DNA from: Massariosphaeria phaeospora
Lineage: Eukaryota; Ascomycota; Dothideomycetes; Pleosporales
Direction: 5' to 3'
DNA: 64,000 bases
Assembly: GCA_011032825.1 (NCBI GenBank)
Contig: JAADJZ010000005.1
Location: 1,741,001 to 1,805,000 of the forward strand
Part shown: in pieces, positions 32,236-44,360 of the stretch
How positions within the stretch are numbered: the stretch's first letter is position 1
Layout of the letters: each line of letters starts with the position of its first letter
Notes under the pieces: generated by a model
Databases searched by the model: none
What the model saw: the letters and a program-made list of their open reading frames with translations, nothing else
Told to the model about the DNA's origin: nothing
Made by a program: the position numbers and the translations under genes

Positions 32236-33883
32236 CTATTTTCCACCCTCTGCTACAGTCACTCCCTGCTGCGCTCTTAGCCCTGGAATCTTAACGCCTT
32301 TGATCTCAATGGGCGGCGAATACAAGCCCGGCACGCGGTTGCCATAGAAGACAGCCTCGCACCACTTGATTTCACGCTCCGCCTTCTTCGCCTCGAAGTA
32401 CTTGCGCGCGACGATCAGCGGCGTGAAGGTGCCGAAGCGGCCGACATAGCCGGCGGCCGGGCGGCAGCTGTACGGGACGCCGCGGCAGATCGAGTCGGCG
32501 TAGCCCGCGAGCTCGCGGTCCCACAGCATCAGCTGCTTGGGCTCCAGCGCGCGGAAGCGCCGCAGCAGGCCGAAGGTGTTGGACTGCAGGATCAGCATGC
32601 TCATCCAGTAGATGCAGTACATGTTGGCGGTGCCGAACGACTTGAAGGCGAAGACCGGGTTGAAGAGCTCGGGGTCCGAGCACTTGTCGAGGAAGCCGTC
32701 GATGGAGCTCGCGTCGACTTTGGAGTAGCGCGGGCCGTCGCGCGAGAAGTGCGCTATCCATTCGAAGGCGCGGCCTGCGAGCTGCTTGGCATCGTCGATG
32801 AGGCGCTCGATGTCGGCGGCGGGGTCGGCGCTGGGTTGCGCGAGCTTGTCGGTGCGCTCGAGGATCCGCGGGATGCAGATGCAGATGTCGAGGAGGGAGA
32901 CGTAGGGGTCGATTTTGGCGGCTTTGGCGGTTACGGCGAGCCACTCGGGGCTGTCGAGCATAGACCCTTTTCTGAAGTTGTAGCCAATGCTGAGCTTGGG
33001 GTTGGTCAGTGCTGTTTTTTTCTTGTTGCAGAAAGCGGATGGGTGGCATACTGAGTTGTAGCGTATCCCGTGGAAAAGTTGCATGTCTAGTCTGCTGTGT
33101 CCGAAGGAGGCTGGGCCTCGCTGTTGAAGGAGATGGAGGAGACCTTGCACATGGAAGAAAAAACCATGCCCGGCTGTTACGCCCACAAAGACCTGGTTTT
33201 ACACGTTAGTGTTCATACAGCAAAAAATTAGGAGAGAAGGCACCTACCTCGTACAGAGTAAGCAGATAAGTTGCTAGCAGCGTCTCATTCTCAACAGCTC
33301 TCTCAGGTTCTGAGATCGCTTTCATCAGCTGAGACAGAGCGGTCCCATACAGCGATCTCGATCTATTGATGAGGACATTGGTCTTGTCCGAAACCGCAAG
33401 CTGGGCTGCAGACAAGGCGTCCAAAGAAGCTACGAAAACGTTGCGTGATGCCGGCGTCGCTGCTAGAGAGAGAAGCAGGGCTGACGGAGGCGTCAGCATT
33501 TCCGCTTCCCGCATGGGCAGATACAGCTGGAGGAAGTTGCCCAGATGCTGCACCCGATCGATGGCTATCGGGCTGACTTGGCGCGGTACAGGCGCATCTA
33601 CAGGTCTAGCATGAGCTGGGTGGAGGCGGACAGCAGCGCCGCCTCGCGATAGGCCCTCGGGACTCTGGCTCAGGTTCGAGTATCTATAGCGGTTCTCATC
33701 CTCTCTGATGATGCCGGGCCGTTCGCTCTCTTCGGTAAACGTGTGCAGGATGAACGACTGTGTCGGCCGGTATCCAGGGCACTTGGTGCCTCTCCGCACG
33801 CAGGTATTGCATTCCGGCCTGGCCTCGTCGCAGCGGACCTTGCGCTGTCTGCACTCGAAGCACCCGCTCGACCGCTTCGGCAT
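32236..33883 (-). CDS. Zn2Cys6 fungal-specific transcription factor
   Basis: Exons 33883-33248 and 33192-32236 across a 55-nt intron (GTAGGT...CAG). The DNA-binding cluster is at residues 8-35: C8-x2-C11-x6-C18-x6-C25-x2-C28-x6-C35 with the basic RQRKVRC loop. A long effector region of the Fungal_trans_2 type follows (LSLAATPASRNVFVASLDALS, LLATYLLTLYE). A further stop-free 57-nt segment (33051-32995, GTATGC...AAG) may be a third intron. Removing it joins RYNS to LSIGYNFRKGS, which reads more like the family, giving 511 instead of 530 aa. Located in the nucleus by family. Targets are unknown; the adjacent metabolic gene (MDR reductase) is a possible but unproven target. Confidence 0.87.
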
Positions 33884-35442
33884 CGGGGAACAGGCGTCAG
33901 TGGTGTCCGGTTCACCACCAGGCTAGCAGGTACGGCAGGGCTCCAGCGGGAGTCCAGAACGCTGAGGAAGAACCAGCACTGTGCGCTGGTACCATCCGGT
34001 TGTCGAATTGACGGGTCCGCGGGTTTGATAGTGGTGACAGGCCGGAAATAGAACCGGTGATGGCGATGGCTTCAGCCAAGGGGAGCGACGGTTGCCAAGC
34101 AGCGCCTCGTATCCCGCCGGACCCCAATCAACGGCGACGGGCATGTCGAGCCGTTGGGCCTTGTTGGCCTCGCCAAAATGTGCCGGACGGGTCGGCGGTT
34201 GTTTCAGAAGTTGTGCGAGATCGCGAAAGACAAAGAAGCAAGCGACAACAACCTCCATCTTGGTGTATGGCAGACCACGTCGACGGCCACGCAAATCAGA
34301 AGCAGAAAATAAAGCACGAAAGTAGAGAAAACCACATAAAAATGGCCAAAGAAGAGTGTGGGGCGTATATCCAAAGACGGGCGAGTCGCCTAACTGTACC
34401 ATGTTGCCGCTCCCCCACAACCGCGAGGACTCACACATCGAAGATCAAAATGCAAAGTAAAGTCCGAGGACATCAGCTCCCATTTAAATACTGTTCTATA
34501 GAGGCACATTTCATACCCCTGACTCCGAGTACCACGGTTGCAGCGCCGGCGTCAGACATTCTTCCTCCACCACGCACGTGACCCTCACTTCGGGCCTGTT
34601 TCGCGAATACGAGGTCACGTTATGAGGCACTTTTGCACACCCTATTGGAAGATGCACAACTCCTGCCCCTTACAGGTAGGGTACCCGCTATATCTACGCG
34701 TTAGATTGGCTCTCTTGCGGTTTGGTATAACACTCTTTGCGAGTGGCGCGCGAGCGGGCTGGTGGACTTGATCTTGACTTCGAGGGCGCTCTCTCGTGCA
34801 TGTGTGCGTTTGTAGCGCGGGGGCTCTGCCGAAGTGTTATAGCATAATCCAATCGCGATTATATTTATTGATCGGGTAGTTGTCATCGACGAACTTCCCT
34901 ACAGAGCTGCGCCGCCGCCGTGCCCCTTCCTCGAAACCGCCATCGCACACAGCAAAGAGTCCAACCTAGCGACACGCTGCTTGGCAGCTAGAGGCTGTTG
35001 CTGCTGCAATCTGAAAAGCACGGCAGTAAAGAGGGTCATTTGCGATAGATAGGTAAATAGAAGCAACCTGCATACATGCATATACGGCCTATCCTACACC
35101 CGCAGCATACGGAGTCGCCTTACTGTTTTCAAACAACCCTGCACGCACATGACGAAAGAAAGCATAAACAACAAGTAACCACCACACGAACCTCGCTCAC
35201 ATATACCATATACGTCCCTCTGAGCCTGTAGAAAAAACCGTGAAGACAAAAGGAAAAACAGGTATCATGAAGGGAATGAAACCACTGGATGCAGAAAGAA
35301 AAGACGAAAAAAGCTCTAGCTCTCATTATTCATGCACGCGGAGGTAGAAGCCGTGGGCTGGGACATGAAGGGAGGGTTCTCCCACTATCAATGAATATTC
35401 TGCTGCGACGAGCCGAAGCTGCGTAAAGATGAATGTTGTGTC
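33884..35442. other. Intergenic, no supported gene
   Basis: Upstream of the Zn2Cys6 gene and 3' flank of PDS5. Frames of 171-174 codons exist on both strands around 33,920-34,580 but overlap each other in antisense and have no domain or consistent splice structure. Confidence 0.4.
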
Positions 35443-38400
35443 TTAACTCCTGGTACGGCCACTTCGCCTTACAGAGCCTGTCCCGTTGGCAACAGGGCTG
35501 GAAGATACCTCATCTCCAGTGACCTTTGCTTTACCCCTTGCGGTCCCTCTCGTCGGTTTTGCAGGAGTCGGCTCTTTGACAGATTCGGGTGCTTTTCGCT
35601 TGGAAGGGGGCTTCAGTGCGTCGCCATTCGTATTCTTCCCGCCTCTTGTTTTCACTGTCTTCTTTGGCGGCTCCGGTTCAGGTTCCGGTTCCGGTTCGAC
35701 ATCTGACTCTGATACGATTTCTTTTTCCGGTTCTACCTCTGGCTCTTCTTGGTCTGCCATCTCGAGATCTTCAGGAGGCGGAGACTCGTCATCTTCTACC
35801 TCAGACAGCTCGCTCTCTAAATCGTCGGCTTCGGCTTCGGCCCCACCCACAGCGTCTTCCTCCTCGTCGGTTGATACTTCGATGTAACTTTTAGCATTGC
35901 TCCGTCTTTCGCTCTTCCTCCTTGGCCCGCTTGATGGAATCTTTCGCCCTTCATCGTCTTCGTCCTCACTTTCACCGCCTTTCCTCCTCTTCTTCCTCGG
36001 TGTCTTGACAAGTCGCTCTGACTTGACTTTCTCCTTCTTGGGCCCCTTCTCAGCCTTAGCCTTCTTCCTAGGCTTCTCTCCGCCATCCAGGGCCTTTCTC
36101 TTCTTGGTCCTGATTGCGTCGCGTACAAGCGGCTCCAGTTCTTCTGCGAGGTCCTCGCCTACCCAGACTTTATTCGCGATTTCTTGTGCGCGCTCATGAC
36201 TCTCGAGTGCTTTGAAGATACCGGCGGGAAGTTTTAGCTTCCCAGGCCATGATTGCATGCTCCATCCGTTCTGCTCTTCCCACAGTCTGATGAGCGCTTG
36301 TGCGAGATCTGAAAGCGCGTAGAGATTCTCGTCGGCTTGCTTCGAGGGATTAACGTTATCTGCGACGCCCTTGACACGTTGCGCAACGTGGTAAATGAGT
36401 GATAGATTGTCCTGTGTGGCTACAGACTTGAGGTAGTAGAGGATGTATTTTGCCATGATCTTCAAAGTCTCGTTGTCGGTACCAAAATCCGGGTGATGGG
36501 CAAGGAGGCTAAGCATACGAGCAAAGACTGTTTCGAGTATAGTCTCTTTGCGCATCGTAAAAGCAGCGCGACGCGAGCGGATCCAAGTGACGGCACTCTC
36601 CAAAAGACCTCTGTCAGGCTCGTATGCAAGCAAAAATAGTATCGTATAGAACCGCGACGGGAGTCGACCTTGACCGAGATACTTCATAAGCTTGGTCGCG
36701 AAGCCTTTGCGGACCTGTGCGCAGCCATCGTGCGTTACGAGTGCTAGCTGTATGAAGTCCGCAGGAGTGAGAAGGCTATCTAGGCGACGATAGCAAGACA
36801 TTTTCATTAGGAAGTTGGCTGCCAGCAGACGTTGGCGACTCTTGTGGCCTTCGGGGGTGTTCTTCTTCTTGGAAGTTTCGCCACCTTCTTTCACCATCCG
36901 ATTGAGCATCGCATATATCGGCCTAGCCACTTCCTCGACGTTCGCTTCCGCTGGTAATGATCGTAACCGATTTACGAGAATCCTAAGTGCCCACGTCCGG
37001 GCGATCATATCGTCATCGGGTGTATCCATCCAGTCTACTTCCGTTTCTGGTGTCGTAGGGTGAGCTTTCAGTATGACATTGTTAACAGCAATATCTGTAA
37101 TGGGATCCGTCTCGTCTTCGCATTCATGAGGAGCAAGGAGAATTAGCTGACTAAGGGCCGCAAGTTTGGTGAGCCAATGATCGCAACCATATTCGAAGTT
37201 CTGAATACTGGTAGTTATGATTTCCTTCGCATGCATCTCCTTCTTGTTATCGCTCATCATGATGATCGTGACTGCATGTTTCGCCGCTTTGGCAGGTGAG
37301 CCGTACCGCGCAAAGTTCAAGAAACTTTGAATCAGTTTCCGGCTTTCCTTAGTGTTCAAGGGCACGTCTTTCGGGAATTTCTTCGCAAAACTGGCACAGG
37401 CTTTCAGGTCGTCTACAGCACCAGGCGGGTTGGGGATCTTTTCGGACGGCGCTTCGTTTTCCAGGGTTTTACACAAGTCTTTGACATGGGTCGAGAATAC
37501 TTTGGGGTGTTTGGTTGAGATTTCCTTAAGAACCTCATGTGCAGTTGTCCCAAGACTGTAATCATCGGTGCGCGAGTATTCGATGATAGCAGGGACGTGA
37601 CTCTTGTTATAGCACAACAAACTGACTCGATACACAAGCGGAGTCAGGGTCCCGATAACGTTGGAGCTGGAAGGCCCGTCTTCAATCCTCTTTCGTAGTT
37701 CTTTCTATAGATACGGTTAGTAGTCACTCATCCATACTGACATGCCATGCTTACGATTGACTTGAAGACCCTTCTGTAATCGCTCTCTGGTGCCATACAG
37801 AAGCGAATGAGCTGATAGCTCCGGCGGTCGTGCGCCTTTGCGAATTTCCAGAGATCATCACTCACTCCTGACGAGTCGGGAAGCGTCTTCGCGTAGTAAG
37901 CGATCAGCCCTTCTAGTTTCGTCTTAATCTCTTTCGCTCCTGTGTTCATAACGCCGCCGTTGTACTCTTCACACATCTTCAGGAAGTGCTCCATGTATGT
38001 TGCACCGGCTACTTGGTTGCCCTGTTTGGCAAAGAATACTTTCTTTGCTTTCTCTTCTAAGCCGTTGACCAGGACAAGCTGTCTCTCTGCACGCAGTTTG
38101 TCTAAATCAGCTTCAGTGTAACCTTGGTCGCCATTCGGCTGGCTATCTTTGACGACTTGCGACCCTCCGTTAGCAACGGCTCTTGGCTTGATTGGTGGGT
38201 AGCCAAGCGGCAATAGAGATTCGTACAAAGTGAGGTCAACTTGAAGGTTGATCTCTGGGTCGTTAACGTAGCAAGCTTCGAGAATTCTAGAGGGTATGGG
38301 CCTTATTAATGTAGTTATTCGCTCATTGCCCTCAGCAATCGCTCCCGCGGCTACGCCCCAAATCTTCCCCAGTAGTCTCATACTTTCTGAATGAAGAACA

Positions 38401-40050
38401 TTCTTCTTGTCCTTTACTCTGTCTGCGAGATTCGAAAGGATCGATCCGGGCTCGGACATTCCTCCATTGCTGCCCAGCTTCTGGACGATGTCGTTGAACT
38501 CAAAATGCTCAATAGCCTTCACAGCAGCTAGACGAACGCGCTCATCGCTGTCAATTAGACAGTCGGCAAAATACTTGAGCAGCCTTTGCTCTTCATCCGT
38601 GTCCAGTCCAACACCACCAGCTGAGGTCATCAAAATACGACCTATGCCGGTAGTCCAGGAAGCGCGAATGATGGGCGATTTGTCGTGCTTGCGTTGTAGG
38701 AAAGCATGGTACGCGCCGGGATATTGAGACGGGAAGGACATGGTGGAAGTAGGAGTTGTGAGGAAATTGTAAGCTCGCACGGTTTCTGGGGGGGCCAGAC
38801 TCTGTGAAGGGTACGCAATAGGGTTGAGCTCAGGGCGTGGAGGTGGGCCAGCTGCCCCAATACCTGATATCATGTCCCCGAATGTTTCTGTCGCAAGTTG
38901 ACGCAATTGGATATTTTCTGTGCCCAACTCTTCCTGTATATGTGGAATGATGTCTTGTAAAACTCGCGGAGCACATCTCCAAAGTTCTCGAAGTAGTCGG
39001 TGTGCTTTACTCGCATCGTTGATCTCGTCCTCCGATGGTCCCTTGGCACCGTCGTCCTCCGAGTCATCCTCACTCCCGGCTCTGTTGCGCCGACTCTTGG
39101 AGGGCATCGACCCAGAAGTAGTAAAGTCTACAATGACTGAGCTGAAATATGTGCCTATCAAACGGGCCATTTTATCTGGACACGCATTGCAGAGATTCTT
39201 TGCCATGTTGTACGCTGGCGGGGCTTCCTTGCGAAGTAGAGTCGCTTGCTTTGCATCCACGGGCGCGCTCTTTTTACCTTTCGAGGAATTGGCCAAGGTT
39301 ATGGGGTCCGCCCATAGAAATTGAGCCACTATCACATCGACCACTTCCGAAGCCAGCGTCGGGGCCTCGTCGATGAGAACGGATAGAATCGCGGTCATGT
39401 GGTGCTCCACATTCTTACTAAGTTCTTCGCCATTCTCAGCTTTAGATGGCCCGGATAGGACGTCGAAACAGGTTGTGAACAGGGCGGAGGTAAGGTGGTT
39501 GGACGAGGGGATGTCGGTGACGAGGCAAATGCTCTTGATCTCGGCCAGGGATCTCAGCACGTATAGGTGCTGGCCGTTGTATGGATTCGAGGGGTCGGAC
39601 AGGAGCGGCATGAGCTTGACTATAATAAGTGTAAATATGTCCTAGTAGCATAGCACACGTCAGTGGTGGCGCAAATTGCGATTGGATCAGAAAGACTCAT
39701 ACCTTCAACTGCGAGCCCGTGTAGGGCGCATCTGGGGCGCACAGCCGGAACATGTCGACGAGACAGCACGCTGTCCACGCGCGCACTCCCGCATCCTTGT
39801 GCTGAACCAAGCTCTGGTGCGCCAATTCCTTTGCGACAGGCACAATCGAGTCGCGGTCGGCTTCGTCCTGCTCCATGTCCCGCAGCTCCTCACACAGTGT
39901 TTTCAGGCGCGTCAGCAGCTCGCCGACACCAATCTGCTTCCCCGGACGGCCAAGCAACGGCTTGTCGAAGTGCAGTCGCTGGAGACCATCTTGCTCTTCC
40001 TCCTCTTCGACGACTTCCGTCGCGGCCGTCCGCCGGCTTCGAGGCGCCAT
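35443..40050 (-). CDS. PDS5: Sister chromatid cohesion protein Pds5 (BimD/Spo76)
   Basis: Three exons (40050-39703, 39641-37755, 37704-35443) with introns of 61 and 50 nt (GTATGA...TAG, GTAAGC...TAG) yield 1498 aa, close to Aspergillus BimD. The HEAT-repeat body is evident: the N-terminal helix IGVGELLTRLKTLCEELRDM, then SQLKDIFTLIIVKLMPLL, PSNPYNGQHLYVLRSLAEIKS, and DERVRLAAVKAIEHF. The C-terminal 250 residues alternate basic nuclear-localisation-like stretches (RKKAKAEKGPKKEK) with acidic runs, ending in Lys/Arg/Pro-rich, AT-hook-like TRGTARGKAK and RRSGRTRS. Pds5 binds cohesin and regulates its loading, acetylation and release on chromosomes. It is transcribed divergently from TTI1. Confidence 0.94.
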
Positions 40051-40641
40051 GTCGCGTAACCACGCGCGTGGCAGGTGCTATTGTCGATAGTGCGATAGTG
40101 CGATAGTGCGGCTTCGTGGATTGAGCTGCGCGGGGACGGGCTAGTCAAGTCCGCGAGCGTTTGGTGCAGCCGTCGGGGAGCGCGTGGTGTCGGTGGTGAG
40201 GCGGTGCGGGTGGTGCAGCGTCAGTGATGGATCTTGGGTGAGCTTACAACGCGCTCTGGCCATACGCGCCTCGGGAAGGTTGGTGGTTGGCCCGGCCCGA
40301 TTATCTCAGCTAATCCCGTCTTGGCACGCCTTTCACCTCGTCCACACCTTCCACCGTTCTTCTCGACCATATTCTGACCACCATCTCCACGAAAATACCG
40401 CTATCACCCGTGCGACCTCTAGACTAAATTGCCGGATGGAGTTGGATGAACACTTCCATGCCAACCTAGGTCTCCTGGACACCGTCTCAGTTTCTACGGA
40501 TCTTCTTGTTGGTTTACCAGAAGGTTCTGAGTAGGCATCTGTAGATGTGAACAAACCTTGGCGAAGTTGGTTTCAGTACTAATATCATGTTTTGTCGCCC
40601 ATGAGGCTGGCTTGCTCAATCCGCTTCACCAGTGCGATAGG
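40051..40641. promoter_or_regulatory. Bidirectional promoter region between PDS5 and TTI1
   Basis: 591 bp separates the two divergent start codons. Contains a GCGATAGT triplet near the PDS5 start (40,084-40,110: GATAGTGCGATAGTGCGATAG) and a TC-rich stretch near 40,330-40,400. Shared regulation of the two genes is inferred from the arrangement only. Confidence 0.5.
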
Positions 40642-43600
40642 ATGGAGAGACCGCAGATATTCTTGCGTGTAGGTAAGAGCTCCATTCTTTTAACTACCTA
40701 CCAGTTAGTTAACGTCTCGAAGTTAAAAACACCCTGTGTCGAGGTCCTCCAAGTTATTGCGAGTCTTCCAAAACGGCCGAGTGCTCGGAAAGATGTGGTC
40801 GACTCTCTGACCAAGCTTCATCAATCACTTCAAGGCATCGATGCGCGGCCAGGAGCTTTCGATGCGAAGCTGGCCGAGTATGTCTTTGTCCCGATCTCAC
40901 AAGTTCTCCGAGCCTCTCGAACAGTGCCCGTCCGTGCATTGGAACTTTGCCTAGAATGTATTTCCGTTCTACTCAGAACCGGTTGGGGAGGGGGTCTTGC
41001 ACCAGAACTCGCAGGGCAGCTCTTGATCCTCTTTACCTTCATGGCCAAACCCTCATCCGCCGAGAATGGGATAGAGGCGACGTCTGAGGAACTGCGAAAG
41101 GCCGCTTTCATATGCATAAGCCAGCTTCTTACCGAACTCTCACATACTTCCCAAGGTAGACAGTTCCTCGTTGCAACATCGAATATCCCTGCTTTAGGAG
41201 AGGCTGTTCTTGTGACTCTTGACAGCCTTACAGAAGACGTCCCAAACGCGGTCAAGATCGAAGCGCTCTCGGCAGTTATGGCTCTAGTCTCTGCAATCGA
41301 AGACCGGGACGCTTTAGCTAGCTTCCTTCCAAGAATCATCTCATCACTCACAAAACTGTTGACGCCTGGTAGCAAGAATCGCGCCGGTTTCCGAGTCCTT
41401 GAGCGTGGCCTAGAAACGCTATCTCTCCTGTTCCCTCGTATACTTAGCGACCGCGAAACGAAGAAGCTACCTGCCAAGGCCTCTCAGGACGAGTCGCAAA
41501 ACAAGGTATCGCGAACTTCTTCCTGGTTACAAGCTACTGCTTCTCAAATCAAAATCGCTCTGTCACACATTCTCAAACTTCGCAGCCACAGCAAAATCGA
41601 AGTTCGACGTGCTCTCTTGGAACTGTGTCTAATAGTCATACGAGACTGTCGGGCATCACTTGTTGAATGTATCAGTATGGTCGTCGAAACCATGGTGACA
41701 CTCGTTGGGAGTGGCGAATCTCAAGATAGGATAGAACACGACTTAAGAGCGCTCGTTCGGTCAGATTCAGCTGTCGCCGGGCTTCTGAAGGAGAGTCTTC
41801 ATAGCTGGATCATCTCTCTGCCCCGGTTGATGCAGTCCAAGGATGATATAGGTCGACGCCAAATAATCCAACAAGTCTCAGTAGCCCTACGATTGCTCAA
41901 CGAGGACCAAAATATGGTAGTCGATATCTTAGCGGATAACCTTCGCAGTGGTGTATCCAATATCATGAACGATGCCAAAGGCCTACTCGTAGAGTCGGCG
42001 ACAAGCACAACGATCGGGACAGAGCTATCACTCAGCAATGCAAGATCGACGTCTTTCCAGCCGCTGAAGCTTCGACTCAAAGGACAAGATACCATGATGG
42101 GGGAATTCAAACTCCTGCTCCAAGAACTTTCCAAATCGGATGCGGCACGGACAGTTGCGCAAGATCTAATAGAGTCAGCAGACACAGGAACATCGGAAGC
42201 GCAACTAGCCAGCTTTTGGATATCCATCAATCTTCTCAGGGATATGATGACATACAATCCAGCAATTGACGACTTCCTTGACATTGGAACAGCAAATATG
42301 CAAGCGGAACTGCTTGACGACCTATATTCGCGCGCTTTGGTTAGACTGACCCAACCGCATACCCAATCCGATTGGCACTGGCATTTTCAAGCGCTGGCCC
42401 TCGAAGTGGTGGCATTGCAAGCAACGAGATACAAGTCTGAATTCCGCGCTGAATTGGGCGAGACTTTGTACCCAGTCCTGCATCAGCTGGGAAGCTCAAA
42501 TCCGGAGCTTCGAAATCATGCTATCACTTGTCTCAACATCCTAGCAGAGTCGTGTGGGTACGACAATGCTAGCGATCTGGTCGTCTCAAACGTTGATTAC
42601 ATCGTCAACGACGTAGGACTGAGACTCAACGTTGGCGATGTTGCACCTCAAGCGCCCCAAGTGCTTTTGATGATGATGCGACTTTGCGGACCGTCACTAT
42701 TACCATATCTTGATGACCTGGTCGGCAGTATGTTTGGAGCTCTAGAAAGGTTCCATGGGTACCCGAAACTCGTGGAGCTCCTGTTCGCGGTTCTAAGAGG
42801 CATGGCAGAGGAAGGAGTCAAGGCACCGCAGCTTGCAATCACCGGCAACGCCGATGAAACACAGCACCAAACACGGGAGAAAGTGACTGACATGTCTGAT
42901 GTCGTAGACGCAATAAAAAAACTACGAGAAGAAATACTCAATCGAAGCGACGAGCAAGAGGAGGTCCCTCACGACTCGTTCCCCCATGAGCCTTGGAAAG
43001 AAGACCAAAAAGGAAAAGAGGAACAAAACCCTCCTCAAGACGACGACAACCACAATCCGCCCGAGCAACCCGAACCTCCCCCACCGGCCGCCAGAACCTA
43101 CGCCATCCTCCTCAAGATCTCGGAACTCACCCAACACTACCTTACATCCTCTTCGCCGACTCTCCGCACCTCGCTCCTCTCCCTCTTACACACGACCATC
43201 CCTGCTCTCGCTAAACACGACAACTCCTTCCTCCCACTCATCAACACCCTCTGGCCCGTGCTACTCCCCCGCCTCGAAGATCCAGAGGCATACATCGTGT
43301 CCAACGCGCTAGACATCGTCGCCCTGATATGTACCCACGCGGGCAACTTCATGAAAACGCGCGTCGAGAGCGCATGGGGCCTATTCAAAATGCTCCATCG
43401 GCGCGTAAACAGAAAGACAGACAATCACAGCTCCCGCTCCAGCGGGAAAGCGCACGGTAGCCTCCACTCGGCAAATCTAAACCTCAACATCACACCCCTG
43501 CACCACGACCTTTCCACTCTCACGCTCTCAACACCAGCGCCCTCCCCGTCTTCAACCTCGCTCGACGCCTTCCGCCCAGAACTCTACACAGACGCGCCCA

Positions 43601-43803
43601 CGCGCATGATTCGGGAGAGCTTCATCACCATGCTATGCGCAGTGTCCAGACACGTAGCTGTGCACGAGGAACTCTTCTACGAGCTGCTGGATATGCTGGA
43701 GCCGGTGGTAGCGCGCCCGGATGTGAAAGCGGCGCTTAAACAGCGCAATGCGGATGCTGTGTGGTTGCGGTTGTGGAAGAAGAGTCAAAGAGCGGGCAAA
43801 TAA
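40642..43803 (+). CDS. TTI1: TELO2-interacting protein 1 (Tti1), HEAT-repeat subunit of the TTT complex
   Basis: About 1053 aa from ATG 40642 (MERPQIFL). A stop-free 54-nt segment at 40669-40722 (GTAGGT...AAG) may be an intron; its removal gives MERPQIFLR-LKTPCVEVLQ, the expected family start, and 1035 aa. Family landmarks follow: ASFLPRIISSLTKLLTPG, the SLVECISMVVETMV helix, and ESLHSWIISLPRLMQSKDD, which parallels the human TTI1 sequence at the same place. HEAT-type helices run to the end, with a charged insert (EQEEVPHDSF... DDDNHNPPEQ) near three quarters and a C-terminal block EELFYELLDMLEPVV. Tti1 works with Tel2 and Tti2 to mature PIKK kinases (TOR, ATM/ATR type). It is the last intact gene before the AT-rich repeat block. 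Confidence 0.9.
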   Translation: MERPQIFLRVGKSSILLTTYQLVNVSKLKTPCVEVLQVIASLPKRPSARKDVVDSLTKLHQSLQGIDARPGAFDAKLAEYVFVPISQVLRASRTVPVRALELCLECISVLLRTGWGGGLAPELAGQLLILFTFMAKPSSAENGIEATSEELRKAAFICISQLLTELSHTSQGRQFLVATSNIPALGEAVLVTLDSLTEDVPNAVKIEALSAVMALVSAIEDRDALASFLPRIISSLTKLLTPGSKNRAGFRVLERGLETLSLLFPRILSDRETKKLPAKASQDESQNKVSRTSSWLQATASQIKIALSHILKLRSHSKIEVRRALLELCLIVIRDCRASLVECISMVVETMVTLVGSGESQDRIEHDLRALVRSDSAVAGLLKESLHSWIISLPRLMQSKDDIGRRQIIQQVSVALRLLNEDQNMVVDILADNLRSGVSNIMNDAKGLLVESATSTTIGTELSLSNARSTSFQPLKLRLKGQDTMMGEFKLLLQELSKSDAARTVAQDLIESADTGTSEAQLASFWISINLLRDMMTYNPAIDDFLDIGTANMQAELLDDLYSRALVRLTQPHTQSDWHWHFQALALEVVALQATRYKSEFRAELGETLYPVLHQLGSSNPELRNHAITCLNILAESCGYDNASDLVVSNVDYIVNDVGLRLNVGDVAPQAPQVLLMMMRLCGPSLLPYLDDLVGSMFGALERFHGYPKLVELLFAVLRGMAEEGVKAPQLAITGNADETQHQTREKVTDMSDVVDAIKKLREEILNRSDEQEEVPHDSFPHEPWKEDQKGKEEQNPPQDDDNHNPPEQPEPPPPAARTYAILLKISELTQHYLTSSSPTLRTSLLSLLHTTIPALAKHDNSFLPLINTLWPVLLPRLEDPEAYIVSNALDIVALICTHAGNFMKTRVESAWGLFKMLHRRVNRKTDNHSSRSSGKAHGSLHSANLNLNITPLHHDLSTLTLSTPAPSPSSTSLDAFRPELYTDAPTRMIRESFITMLCAVSRHVAVHEELFYELLDMLEPVVARPDVKAALKQRNADAVWLRLWKKSQRAGK

Positions 43804-44300
43804 AGGCGTTGGCGGGCAGTAATGCGTATTAGACTATTAGGCTCGGGACGTAGCTTCAGCGCTAGTTACTTACTATACGTGTTTGGTATTTAGTATATTC
43901 AATACTAACGTAAAGTACTAGCGAACCCAACAGACTAGGAAACCTAACAAAATATCTTAGCACAACCAACTTATTTTAAAGAACATTAAATTAATTGCTA
44001 TTAAACAAAGAACCTGCGTACGTCGTGCTAGCTTTAGATTTAAAAGCTTTTTTTGTATTTTTTTAGCAAGTTTAAGCATTGTGCTTTGTATTACTATAGT
44101 TTTTACAGCGCTGTAGAGCTAGTTGTGCTTTTTCTTAACTCTTTTTACTACGCGCTTTTTTTAATAGCTAAAGTGCTGTAAACGCTTTAGTAGCTACTTG
44201 CGCTAACTTATTACTATACTCTATTGTACTACTTATCTAAATCTGCTTTTGTTTTTGTAATTTTCTTTTTGTTGCTTCTTTAATAGTTTTTTTAAAGCTA
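43804..44300. other. Boundary into the AT-rich repeat block
   Basis: Within about 50-150 bp of the TTI1 stop codon the base composition shifts from balanced to strongly AT-rich and stays so to the end of the window. This stretch carries no recognisable coding remnant. It is probably the left end of the large gypsy-derived region or of another decayed repeat. Confidence 0.6.
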
Positions 44301-44360
44301 ACGTAGATTTCTAGCGAGTTGCTTACCTAAGCGAGTTGCTTACCTGCGCTAAGCTTTCTA
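44301..44360. repeat. Left terminal inverted repeat of the Fot1/pogo-like element
   Basis: Reads ACGTAGATTTCTAGCGAG then two tandem GCGAGTTGCTTACC-type units and GCGCTAAGCTT. Pairs with 46,120-46,180, with a few transitions. Confidence 0.75.

Noticed and set aside
33923..34581. Overlapping 171- and 174-codon frames on opposite strands
   Set aside because: They are mutually antisense, and neither shows a domain or a hydrophobic pattern that would favour one of them.
40558..40641. Upstream extension of TTI1 from a non-ATG codon
   Set aside because: The ATG at 40,642 gives the expected family N-terminus; the upstream part has leader-like content.
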